From NCBI GenBank assembly GCA_031552405.1, contig JAVBMN010000011.1:1-64000 (forward strand): a stretch of DNA of 64,000 bases, written 5' to 3'. Position numbers and translations under genes: made by a program. This document shows positions 51,394 through 59,563 of this stretch, in pieces (the first letter of the stretch is position 1; the number at the start of each line of letters is the position of its first letter). The notes below the pieces were generated by a model, which was not told where the DNA came from, made no database searches, and worked only from the letters and a program-made list of their open reading frames with translations. The stretch comes from UBA1794 sp031552405 (lineage in GTDB: Bacteria; Bacteroidota; Bacteroidia; Bacteroidales; Bacteroidaceae).

Positions 51394-52506
51394 ATGGCTG
51401 ATCACAATTCATTAGTGGATAAACTGGACGGACTCGTGGCGCGCTACGAGGAGATTGCCACGTTAATCACCGACCCGGCGGTTTTTGCCGACCAAAAGCG
51501 TTTTGTACGCCTTACCAAGGAGTACAAAGAGCTGGATAACATCATGAATGCCCGCAAAGAGTACCTGGCTATGCTGGGTGGCATTGAAGAGGCAAAGGAT
51601 ATCCTGGCCAATGAGCAGGATGCCGAGATGAAGGACATGGCCCGCGAAGAACTGGATACTTGCCAGAAACGCCTCCCCGAACTGGAAGAAGAAATCAAAC
51701 TCCTGTTGATACCTGCCGACCCGCAAGACGGAAAGAATGCCATTGTGGAAATCCGTGGCGGTGCGGGGGGCGACGAGGCGGCGATCTTTGCCGGCGACTT
51801 GTTTCGTATGTATACCAAATATTGCGAGACAAAGGGCTGGGGTGTCAGCGTGTCCAGTTGCAACGAAGGGTCTTCTGGCGGTTTTAAGGAAATCATTTTT
51901 ACCGTTACCGGCGACAATGTATACGGTACCCTGAAATATGAATCTGGTGTGCACCGTGTACAGCGTGTGCCTGCTACCGAAACACAAGGGCGTGTGCATA
52001 CCTCGGCTTCCTCTGTGGCTGTACTTCCTGAGGCTGAAGAATTTGATGTGGAGATCCACGAGGGAGAAATCAAGTGGGATACCTTCCGCTCCGGAGGTGC
52101 CGGCGGCCAGAATGTGAACAAGGTGGAATCCGGCGTACGCCTCCGTTACAACTGGAAAAATCCCAATACTGGCGTGGTGGAGGAAATCCTCATCGAGTGT
52201 ACCGAAACTCGCGACCAGCCCAAGAACAAGGAACGCGCCTTGACGCGCCTCCGTACATTTATCTATGACAAAGAGCACCAAAAATACATGGATGACATTG
52301 CTGCCAAGCGCAAGACCATGGTATCCACGGGTGACCGCTCTGCCAAGATTCGTACCTATAACTATCCACAAGGGCGTATTACCGACCACCGCATCAACTA
52401 TACCATTTACAACCTGTCGGCCTATATGGACGGCGATATCCAGGCGTGCATCGACCAGCTTACCGTGGCCGAGAATGCAGAGCGAATGAAAGAAAACGAA
52501 TTATAA
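51394..52506 (+). CDS. prfA: peptide chain release factor 1
   Basis: The protein has 370 residues from the ATG at 51394, the usual length for RF1. The GGQ motif is intact in R-S-G-G-A-G-G-Q-N-V-N-K. The anticodon-like P-A-T region appears as V-P-A-T-E-T-Q-G-R-V-H-T-S, the RF1 signature for reading UAA and UAG. It ends translation in the cytoplasm by hydrolysing peptidyl-tRNA. The in-frame ATG at 51352 is rejected because a hairpin lies there. pyrF follows 33 bp downstream. Confidence 0.95.
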   Translation: MADHNSLVDKLDGLVARYEEIATLITDPAVFADQKRFVRLTKEYKELDNIMNARKEYLAMLGGIEEAKDILANEQDAEMKDMAREELDTCQKRLPELEEEIKLLLIPADPQDGKNAIVEIRGGAGGDEAAIFAGDLFRMYTKYCETKGWGVSVSSCNEGSSGGFKEIIFTVTGDNVYGTLKYESGVHRVQRVPATETQGRVHTSASSVAVLPEAEEFDVEIHEGEIKWDTFRSGGAGGQNVNKVESGVRLRYNWKNPNTGVVEEILIECTETRDQPKNKERALTRLRTFIYDKEHQKYMDDIAAKRKTMVSTGDRSAKIRTYNYPQGRITDHRINYTIYNLSAYMDGDIQACIDQLTVAENAERMKENEL

Positions 52507-52539
52507 TCGATATTATTAACCACCAATAGACCGAGTAGT

Positions 52540-53364
52540 ATGAACAAACAACAGCTCTTCGAGAATATCAAGAGAAAGCAGTCTTTCCTGTGTGTAGGAC
52601 TGGATACCGATATTAAAAAGATTCCGGAGCATCTGCTCAAGGAAGAAGATCCTATCTTTACTTTTAACAAAGCGATTATTGATGCCACTGCTGATCTTTG
52701 CATTGCGTACAAACCCAACCTGGCCTTTTATGAAAGTATGGGTGTGAACGGTTGGATCGCTTTTGAAAAGACGGTGAAGTACATTCGTGCGAACTATCCC
52801 GATCAATTTATTATAGCCGATGCCAAGCGCGGAGATATCGGAAATACCTCGGCCATGTATGCCCGTACCTTCTTTGAAGAACTGGAAATCGACTCAGTGA
52901 CCGTGGCTCCTTATATGGGCGAAGACAGTGTAACTCCTTTCCTTACCTATCCCGAAAAATGGGTGATACTGTTGGCGCTGACTTCCAATAAAGGTTCTCA
53001 GGATTTCCAGTTGACTGCCGATCCGGAAGGAGAACGTTTGTTTGAAAAAGTATTACGCAAATCTCAGGAATGGAGCAGTGACGACCAGATGATGTATGTG
53101 GTAGGCGCTACTCAGGGCAAAATGTTTGTGGATATCCGTAAGATTGTGCCCAATCATTTCCTGCTGGTGCCCGGAGTAGGGGCGCAGGGAGGCTCGTTGG
53201 AAGAGGTATGCAAGTATGGTATGAACAGCCAGTGCGGACTGATCGTGAACTCTTCTCGCGATATTATTTATGCTGATAAGGGTGAAGGGTTTGCTGAGGC
53301 TGCCCGGCAGTCGGCTGCCCGCGTACAGCAGCAGATGGCTGTACAGTTGAAAGAGCTTCTGTAA
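52540..53364 (+). CDS. pyrF: orotidine 5'-phosphate decarboxylase
   Basis: The protein has 274 residues, the longer type-2 form. The catalytic A-D-A-K-R-G-D-I-G-N-T motif (about 88-98) carries the Lys/Asp pair. The phosphate-binding loop VPGVGAQGGSLEEV and N-terminal FLCVGLDTDIKKIP are also present. It makes UMP from OMP. It is 33 bp after prfA and 29 bp before the HD hydrolase gene. Confidence 0.95.
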   Translation: MNKQQLFENIKRKQSFLCVGLDTDIKKIPEHLLKEEDPIFTFNKAIIDATADLCIAYKPNLAFYESMGVNGWIAFEKTVKYIRANYPDQFIIADAKRGDIGNTSAMYARTFFEELEIDSVTVAPYMGEDSVTPFLTYPEKWVILLALTSNKGSQDFQLTADPEGERLFEKVLRKSQEWSSDDQMMYVVGATQGKMFVDIRKIVPNHFLLVPGVGAQGGSLEEVCKYGMNSQCGLIVNSSRDIIYADKGEGFAEAARQSAARVQQQMAVQLKELL

Positions 53365-53393
53365 TAAGACAAGATTGTGTAGTCTTAGGCCTT

Positions 53394-54620
53394 ATGACTG
53401 GTAAACGAAAGATAATCAACGATCCCGTATTTGGATTTATCAATATTCCCGAAGGGGTGTTGCTGGATTTGATCCGTCATCCGCTTATGCAGCGGCTTAC
53501 GCGGATTCGCCAGCTGGGTCTTTCGCCGTTAGTATATCCCGGTGCACAGCATACCCGTTTTCAGCATTCATTGGGGGCATATTACCTGATGTCTGAAGCG
53601 GTGACTCATCTTGCTGCCAAAGGAAATGAAATAACACCTTCCGAGGCGGAAGCCGTGGAGGCGGCTATTTTAATGCACGATCTGGGACATGGCCCATTCT
53701 CCCATGTGATGGAACATACCCTGATCCGCGGAGTGGAGCACGAAGAAATCTCCCTTCTGCTCATGGAGCGCATTGATAAGGAAATGGGTGGGAAGCTGGA
53801 TGAGGCTATCCGCATCTTCTGCAACCTCCATCCCAAAAAATTCCTGCATCAATTGGTGAGTGGTCAGTTGGATATGGACCGCTTGGATTATCTGTGTCGC
53901 GACAGTTTCTATACCGGGGTTATTGAAGGAAATATAGGTTCAGCCCGCATTATAAAGATGCTGGATGTAAGAGATGATCATTTAGTGGTAGAGGCTAAAG
54001 GTATTTATTCCATAGAGAACTTCCTTACCGCCCGCCGCCTCATGTACTGGCAGGTATATCTGCACAAGACGTCTGTGTCTTGCGAGCAGATGCTGTCCTT
54101 GGTGTTACGCCGTGCGCAGGAACTGGTCAGGAAGGGTGAAGAGGTGTTTGCCTCACCAGCACTAGCCTTTTTCCTGCAACATACTGTAGACCGAGAGTTC
54201 TTCTTTCGTTCAGCAGAGGCTTTGGAGCACTTTATCCGTTTGGATGACTCTGATGTATGGACTTCCTTGAAAGTGTGGTGTACGCATTCTGACAAAATAC
54301 TCTCAGCGCTGAGTAAGGGAATAGTAAACCGAAGGGTCTTCAAAGTAGAGATACACGATAATCCGATACCTCCGCAGCGTATTGAGCAACTCAAAGGAGA
54401 TATTGCCCGAATGTATGGAGTCACAGCCGAAGAAACAGCATATTTTTATACCCTCTCCGATATAGAGAAAGATATGTACAACCCTGCGGATGACCGTATT
54501 GCAATTCTCTATAATGACGGAAGTACGAAGGATATATCTGAGGCCTCGGATATGTTCAACCTCTCTGTGCTGGAGAAGAAAGTACGCAGATATTACCTGT
54601 GTTACCCGCGGATGGAATAA
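53394..54620 (+). CDS. HD-domain phosphohydrolase
   Basis: The protein has 408 residues. The HD metal site is seen as R-F-Q-H-S-L-G-A-Y-Y-L (first His), I-L-M-H-D-L-G-H-G-P-F-S-H (His-Asp) and L-D-M-D-R-L-D-Y-L-C-R-D-S (last Asp). The order matches SAMHD1/dGTPase-like HD proteins (YdhJ/COG1078 type). A nucleotide triphosphohydrolase role is plausible, but the substrate is not shown. The N-terminal KRKIINDPVFGFINIPEG is conserved in the group. Its stop is followed by a gap of 79 bp to lpxD. Confidence 0.88.
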   Translation: MTGKRKIINDPVFGFINIPEGVLLDLIRHPLMQRLTRIRQLGLSPLVYPGAQHTRFQHSLGAYYLMSEAVTHLAAKGNEITPSEAEAVEAAILMHDLGHGPFSHVMEHTLIRGVEHEEISLLLMERIDKEMGGKLDEAIRIFCNLHPKKFLHQLVSGQLDMDRLDYLCRDSFYTGVIEGNIGSARIIKMLDVRDDHLVVEAKGIYSIENFLTARRLMYWQVYLHKTSVSCEQMLSLVLRRAQELVRKGEEVFASPALAFFLQHTVDREFFFRSAEALEHFIRLDDSDVWTSLKVWCTHSDKILSALSKGIVNRRVFKVEIHDNPIPPQRIEQLKGDIARMYGVTAEETAYFYTLSDIEKDMYNPADDRIAILYNDGSTKDISEASDMFNLSVLEKKVRRYYLCYPRME

Positions 54621-54699
54621 AAAAAGCGCCAAATAGCTGGAAATATGAAAAAAAATATCGTAATTTGCATCTTAGCAACTTTACTTAATGGTTAGCTTT

Positions 54700-55752
54700 A
54701 TGGAATTTACAGCGAAACGAATAGCCGAGTATCTTCAAGGCGAAATTGTGGGCGATGAAAATACCGCCGTACATACCTTTGCCAAGATAGAAGAAGGCAC
54801 ACCCGGGGCGATTTCTTTTTTGTCGAACCCCAAATATATTCAGTGGTTGTATACCACGAAATCCAGTATCGTGCTGGTGAACAAAGATCTCTCTATCGAA
54901 GGAGAAGTAGCTGCTACCCTTGTAAAGGTGGATAATGCCTACGAAAGTCTGGCCAAACTACTTAGCTTGTACGAAGCCAGCAAGCCCAAAAAGACAGGTA
55001 TCAGTACCATGGCTTACATCGATCCCACTGCTCAGATTGGGAAGAATGTATACATAGCCCCGTTTGTGTATATTGGTGAGAAAGTAGTAGTGGGTGATAA
55101 TACCCAGCTCCATCCTCATGTTACTTTAGCTGACGGGGTTAAGGTGGGTGAGCAATGTATTCTTTATCCGGGAGTGAGTGTGTATCAAGGTTGCCGTGTA
55201 GGCGATCGTTGTATTCTGCACTCCGGCAGTGTAATCGGATCGGATGGTTTCGGCTTTGCCCCGGGAGCAAATGGATATGAGAAGATTCCTCAGATCGGAA
55301 TTGTGGTTGTCGAGGACGATGTCGAGATAGGTGCCAATACCTGCGTAGACCGTGCTACTATGGGGGCTACCATAATACACAAGGGGGCGAAGCTGGATAA
55401 TCTCATCCAGATTGCACACAATGACAAAATCGGATCACATACCGTAATGGCTGCCCAGGTGGGTGTGGCCGGATCCACTGAGATTGGCGAATGGTGTATG
55501 ATTGGTGGACAGGTAGGCTTTGCCGGACATATCAAGGTAGGCGACCATGTGAATCTCGGTGCGCAGTCCGGCGTGCCGGGCAATATCCGTTCTGGTTCTA
55601 CGTTAATAGGTTCTCCCCCTGTAGATCCGAAAGTATTTGCCCGTTCGTCTGTAATTTATAAGAAGTTACCGGAGATGTACAATCAGCTCTCCGAAATGCA
55701 GAAAGAGCTGGATCGGCTGAAAGCACAGCTAAGTGGAGAAAAAGAAGAGTAA
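54700..55752 (+). CDS. lpxD: UDP-3-O-acylglucosamine N-acyltransferase
   Basis: The protein has 350 residues from the ATG at 54700 (MEFTAKRIAEYLQGEIVGDE, the normal LpxD start). A second ATG at 54688 adds four residues. The N-terminal uridine-binding domain is followed by about ten hexapeptide repeats (about 105-320) with the catalytic His in Q-I-A-H-N-D-K-I-G. A C-terminal helix bundle (MYNQLSEMQKELDRL) ends it. It adds the second 3-hydroxyacyl chain in lipid A synthesis. The order lpxD, lpxC-fabZ, lpxA is the standard Bacteroidetes arrangement. Confidence 0.96.
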   Translation: MEFTAKRIAEYLQGEIVGDENTAVHTFAKIEEGTPGAISFLSNPKYIQWLYTTKSSIVLVNKDLSIEGEVAATLVKVDNAYESLAKLLSLYEASKPKKTGISTMAYIDPTAQIGKNVYIAPFVYIGEKVVVGDNTQLHPHVTLADGVKVGEQCILYPGVSVYQGCRVGDRCILHSGSVIGSDGFGFAPGANGYEKIPQIGIVVVEDDVEIGANTCVDRATMGATIIHKGAKLDNLIQIAHNDKIGSHTVMAAQVGVAGSTEIGEWCMIGGQVGFAGHIKVGDHVNLGAQSGVPGNIRSGSTLIGSPPVDPKVFARSSVIYKKLPEMYNQLSEMQKELDRLKAQLSGEKEE

Positions 55753-55813
55753 TCATATTGTGGTGTATCGGACTGTGAAGTGATAAGCCACCTTTAAAGT
55801 ATAGAATAGACAT

Positions 55814-57202
55814 ATGACGTTGAAACAACAGACATTGAAAGAGAGCTTTTCTCTTAGCGGAAAAGGTCTCCATACGGGACTTAGCCTTACCGTAACCTTT
55901 AATCCGGCTCCGGAGAATCATGGATATAAGATTCAGCGTATTGACCTGGAAGGCCAGCCCATTATTGATGCAGTGGCTGATAATGTAACTGAAACCACCC
56001 GTGGCACAGTTCTCTGTAAGGGAGAGGCAAAAGTAAGTACCGTGGAACATGGTATGGCTGCCCTCTATGCGCTGGGTATCGATAACTGCCTGATTCAGGT
56101 GGATGGTCCGGAGTTTCCTATATTGGACGGAAGTGCTAAATATTATGTGGAAAATATCAACCGTGTAGGTTTTCAGGAACAGGCTGCTCCAAAGGATTTC
56201 TATGTAATTCGTAAGAAGATTGAGTTTCGTGATGAGGAAACCGGTTCGCAAATAATCGTATTACCGGATGATAAGTTCAGTGTAGATGCACTGATTTCCT
56301 ATGATTCCAAGATTATTCCCAATCAATATGCCTCTCTGGAGGATATGAAAGATTTCCTCGCAGAGATAGCTGAGGCACGTACCTTTGTGTTTGTTCGTGA
56401 AATAGAGCCGTTGTTGAGCGCTGGTTTGATTAAAGGAGGTGACTTGGATAATGCCATTGTCATTTATGAGCGCAAACTCTCTCAAGAGAAGGTGGATGAA
56501 TTAACCGATCTTATGAAGGTACCTCATGTAGATGCTGAGAGTATCGGTTATCTGAACCACAAACCTTTGGTGTGGGATAATGAACCGGCCCGCCACAAGC
56601 TGCTGGATATCATCGGCGATCTGGCCCTTATCGGTAAACCCATTCTGGGACGTATCATCGCCACCCGTCCGGGACATACCATCAATAATAAGTTTGCCCG
56701 TACCATGCGCAAGGAAATTCGCTTGCACGAAGTACAGGCGCCGATATACGATTGCACCACACCTCCTGTAATGGATATCAACCGTATCCGCGAACTCCTT
56801 CCGCATCGCTATCCTTTTCTACTGGTAGATAAAATTATCGAAGTAGGAGCCACCCATATTGTGGGCGTGAAGAACGTGACCGCCAATGAGCCCTTCTTCC
56901 AGGGACACTTTCCACAGGAACCCGTAATGCCGGGTGTGTTACTTGTAGAGGCACAGGCGCAGGTAGGTGGATTGCTGGTACTGAACTCAGTGGATGAACC
57001 CGAGCGTTATTCTACCTATTTCATGAAGATCGATGGGGTGAAATTCCGTCAGAAAGTAGTGCCGGGCGATACGCTTCTTTTCCGTCTGGAGATGCTGGCT
57101 CCCATACGTCGCGGTATCTCTACGATGAAGGGCTACGTGTTCGTAGGCGATAAGATCGTGTGCGAAGCAGAGTTTATGGCTCAAATAATTAAAAACAAGT
57201 AA
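55814..57202 (+). CDS. lpxC-fabZ: bifunctional UDP-3-O-acyl-GlcNAc deacetylase/3-hydroxyacyl-ACP dehydratase
   Basis: The protein has 462 residues and is a natural fusion. LpxC (1 to about 305) shows S-G-K-G-L-H-T-G, the zinc residues in T-V-E-H-G-M-A-A-L and in H-K-L-L-D-I-I-G-D, and R-P-G-H-T-I-N-N. FabZ (about 315-462) shows L-P-H-R-Y-P-F-L-L-V-D, the catalytic His in F-F-Q-G-H-F-P and Glu in L-L-V-E-A-Q-A-Q. It links the committed lipid A deacetylation to acyl-chain supply. The fusion is characteristic of Bacteroidetes and supports the taxonomic call. It is 61 bp after lpxD and 11 bp before lpxA. Confidence 0.97.
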   Translation: MTLKQQTLKESFSLSGKGLHTGLSLTVTFNPAPENHGYKIQRIDLEGQPIIDAVADNVTETTRGTVLCKGEAKVSTVEHGMAALYALGIDNCLIQVDGPEFPILDGSAKYYVENINRVGFQEQAAPKDFYVIRKKIEFRDEETGSQIIVLPDDKFSVDALISYDSKIIPNQYASLEDMKDFLAEIAEARTFVFVREIEPLLSAGLIKGGDLDNAIVIYERKLSQEKVDELTDLMKVPHVDAESIGYLNHKPLVWDNEPARHKLLDIIGDLALIGKPILGRIIATRPGHTINNKFARTMRKEIRLHEVQAPIYDCTTPPVMDINRIRELLPHRYPFLLVDKIIEVGATHIVGVKNVTANEPFFQGHFPQEPVMPGVLLVEAQAQVGGLLVLNSVDEPERYSTYFMKIDGVKFRQKVVPGDTLLFRLEMLAPIRRGISTMKGYVFVGDKIVCEAEFMAQIIKNK

Positions 57203-57213
57203 TACGAATCCGA

Positions 57214-57996
57214 ATGATTAGTCCTTTAGCATACATTGATCCCGAAGCTAAGATCGGCCAAAATGTAGAGATTGCTCCGTTTGTTTTCATTGACAAGAAT
57301 GTGGTGATCGGTGACAACAACAAGATAATGTCAGGAGCAAAGATCCTCTACGGTTCCCGTATAGGGAACGGGAATGAGATATTTCCCGGGGCTGTGATCG
57401 GAGCTGTGCCGCAAGACCTCAAGTTCCGCGGCGAAGAGACCACTGCTGAGGTAGGTAACCACAACAAGATTCGTGAGAATGTAACCATCAACCGGGGTAC
57501 TTCCGCCAAAGGGAAAACCGTGGTGGGCAACAACAATCTTCTAATGGAAGGAGTGCATGTAGCACACGATGCCTTCGTTGGAAATAACTGTATCATTGGT
57601 AATTCTACCAAGATGGCCGGCGAGATTGTGATTGATGACAATGCCATTATCAGTGCCGCTGTATTGATGCATCAGTTCTGTCGAGTGGGAGGTTATGTAA
57701 TGATTCAGGGCGGATGCCGTTTTAGTAAGAATATTCCTCCGTATGTGGTGGCAGGGCGTGAACCCATCTCCTATGCCGGGATTAACATTATCGGACTACG
57801 TCGCCGTGGATTCTCCAATGAATTGATTGAGAATATCCACAATGCATATCGCCTGATCTACCAAAGCGGCTTGAATACTACCGATGCTTTGGAACGCATC
57901 AAGGCAGATATTCCGATGAGTCCGGAAATAGAATATATTATCAGCTTCGTGTCTGAATCCTCTGACCGGGGCATTATACCTTATACTTCAAAATAA
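57214..57996 (+). CDS. lpxA: UDP-N-acetylglucosamine acyltransferase
   Basis: The protein has 260 residues. It begins with I-S-P-L-A-Y-I-D-P-E-A-K-I-G and builds a left-handed beta helix of hexapeptide repeats (to about 190). The catalytic His lies in G-V-H-V-A-H-D-A-F-V-G-N. The C-terminal helical domain (GLRRRGFSNELIENIHNAY) completes it. It performs the first acyl transfer of lipid A synthesis. It is 11 bp after lpxC-fabZ. Confidence 0.97.
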   Translation: MISPLAYIDPEAKIGQNVEIAPFVFIDKNVVIGDNNKIMSGAKILYGSRIGNGNEIFPGAVIGAVPQDLKFRGEETTAEVGNHNKIRENVTINRGTSAKGKTVVGNNNLLMEGVHVAHDAFVGNNCIIGNSTKMAGEIVIDDNAIISAAVLMHQFCRVGGYVMIQGGCRFSKNIPPYVVAGREPISYAGINIIGLRRRGFSNELIENIHNAYRLIYQSGLNTTDALERIKADIPMSPEIEYIISFVSESSDRGIIPYTSK

Positions 57997-58011
57997 AGCA
58001 ATTGTATTGTT

Positions 58012-58569
58012 ATGATCTTTAAATTTATCATGATCTCGGACGAGGTTGATGAGTTCGTACGGGAAATTCACATTAGTCCGGAAGCTACTTTTCTGGATTT
58101 TCACCAGATAATCCTCCAGTCGGTAGGTTACAAAGATGACCAGATGACTTCTTTCTTTCTCTGTGATGAGGACTGGGAGAAGCAGCAGGAGGTAACTCTT
58201 GAGGCCATGGATTATGGCTCCGAAGAAGATAACTATGTGATGAAAGACACCAAGCTTTCCGAACTGCTGGAAGATGAGAAGCAAAAGCTTATTTATATCT
58301 TCGATCCCCTTTCCGAGCGTTGTTTCTTTATCGAGTTGACGGAGATTATTCCCGTGAAAGAGGTAAAGAAGCCTACTTGTGCCCACAAAAGCGGTGATGC
58401 CCCTAAGCAGATGGCAGAGATGGATACTTTCGCTACCCACTTCCGCAGCAGCGAAGACCTGGGTGAGAACTTCTATGGTGATGAGTCGTACAATGCCGAT
58501 GACTTTGACCCCGAAGGTTTTGATATTCCTGCCGGCGATATCTCTGTAGATGATCTGGAAAACTATTAG
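58012..58569 (+). CDS. pRiA4b ORF-3-like acidic protein
   Basis: The protein has 185 residues. The N-terminal half, MIFKFIMISDEVDEFVREIH...ATFLDFHQIILQSVGYKDD, FFLCDEDWEKQQEV and KLSELLEDEKQKLIYIFDPL, matches the plasmid pRiA4b ORF-3-like fold. In other bacteria this fold is annotated as a transposon passenger (IS1096 TnpR-like). The C-terminal half (about 125-185) is Asp/Glu-rich and low in complexity. The gene sits between lpxA and miaA with 15 bp on either side, so it is part of the housekeeping operon. Its role is unknown; no transposon feature is seen around it. Confidence 0.75.
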   Translation: MIFKFIMISDEVDEFVREIHISPEATFLDFHQIILQSVGYKDDQMTSFFLCDEDWEKQQEVTLEAMDYGSEEDNYVMKDTKLSELLEDEKQKLIYIFDPLSERCFFIELTEIIPVKEVKKPTCAHKSGDAPKQMAEMDTFATHFRSSEDLGENFYGDESYNADDFDPEGFDIPAGDISVDDLENY

Positions 58570-58584
58570 ATCATAATCGCTCAG

Positions 58585-59499
58585 ATGGACACTCGTCCGG
58601 TATTGATCGTCCTCCTTGGCCCTACGGGGGTGGGGAAGACAGAATTAAGTCTCCGTATGGCAGAAATGCTTCATACGGAGATTCTTTCGTCTGATTCCCG
58701 CCAACTCTATGCCGACCTTCCCATTGGTACTGCCGCACCTACCCCAGAGCAGCTGGCCCGTGTACCGCACCATTTCGTGGGTACGCTTGCACTGGCTGAT
58801 TATTACAGCGCTGCCCGTTATGAGGAAGAAGCGCTTCTCTTGTTGGAACAACTCTTCAAAACACACCGTGCCGTGGTTATGACCGGTGGCAGCATGATGT
58901 ACATCGATGCCGTGTGCCGGGGTATTGACGAGATACCCACCATCAGTGACGAGATTCGTCAGCGTATGAAGCAGCGCCTGGACGAGGAAGGCCTGGAAGC
59001 CCTTTGTGAGGAGCTGCGCCTTCGTGATCCTGAGTACTATGAAGTCGTAGACCGTCTCAATCACAAACGCATCGTGCATGCCCTCGAGATTATCGAAGCT
59101 TCCGGCCAAACCTATACCTCCCTGCGTACCAATGCCACCAAAGAACGCCCCTTTCGCATTGTAAAGATCGGCCTCGACCGCCCTCGCGAAGAACTCTTTG
59201 CCCGCATCAACACCCGTGTAGATCAGATGCTTTCTGACGGCCTCCTCGAAGAAGCCCGCCGCGTATACCCCTCCCGCCATCTCAACTCCCTGAACACTGT
59301 AGGCTATAAAGAAATGTTCTGCGTGTTGAGCGGCGAATGGGAACTCTCCTTTGCCACCGAACGCATGAAGAAGAACACCCGCGTGTATGCCAAGAAGCAG
59401 CTCACCTGGTTTCGCCGTGACACCTCCATCCGTTGGTTTCACCCTTCGGAAGAAGAGGCGGTGCTTGAATATGTATCTTTGCATAGCACGAAAGCTTGA
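58585..59499 (+). CDS. miaA: tRNA dimethylallyltransferase
   Basis: The protein has 304 residues. The P-loop is L-L-G-P-T-G-V-G-K-T-E-L-S. It is followed by S-S-D-S-R-Q-L-Y-A-D-L-P-I-G-T-A, H-F-V-G and the V-M-T-G-G-S-M-M-Y segment, all typical of MiaA. The enzyme adds dimethylallyl to A37 of tRNAs reading UNN codons. The C-terminal RVYAKKQLTWFRRD segment that holds tRNA is present. It ends the operon; -7 boxes for GH92 lie at its 3' end. Confidence 0.95.
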   Translation: MDTRPVLIVLLGPTGVGKTELSLRMAEMLHTEILSSDSRQLYADLPIGTAAPTPEQLARVPHHFVGTLALADYYSAARYEEEALLLLEQLFKTHRAVVMTGGSMMYIDAVCRGIDEIPTISDEIRQRMKQRLDEEGLEALCEELRLRDPEYYEVVDRLNHKRIVHALEIIEASGQTYTSLRTNATKERPFRIVKIGLDRPREELFARINTRVDQMLSDGLLEEARRVYPSRHLNSLNTVGYKEMFCVLSGEWELSFATERMKKNTRVYAKKQLTWFRRDTSIRWFHPSEEEAVLEYVSLHSTKA

Positions 59500-59525
59500 T
59501 ATCTGAGAGTTTTTATGTAAGTTTG
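59495..59525 (+). promoter_or_regulatory. promoter of the GH92 gene
   Basis: TAAGTTTG (59518-59525) is a full -7 match with CTTG (59495-59498) 19 bp upstream. A second -7-like TATCTTTG occurs at 59474-59481 inside miaA. The start at 59564 is 38 bp from the nearer box. Confidence 0.55.
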
Positions 59526-59563
59526 CCTGACGTTACTCATCTGGAATAAATGATAAGAAAGAA

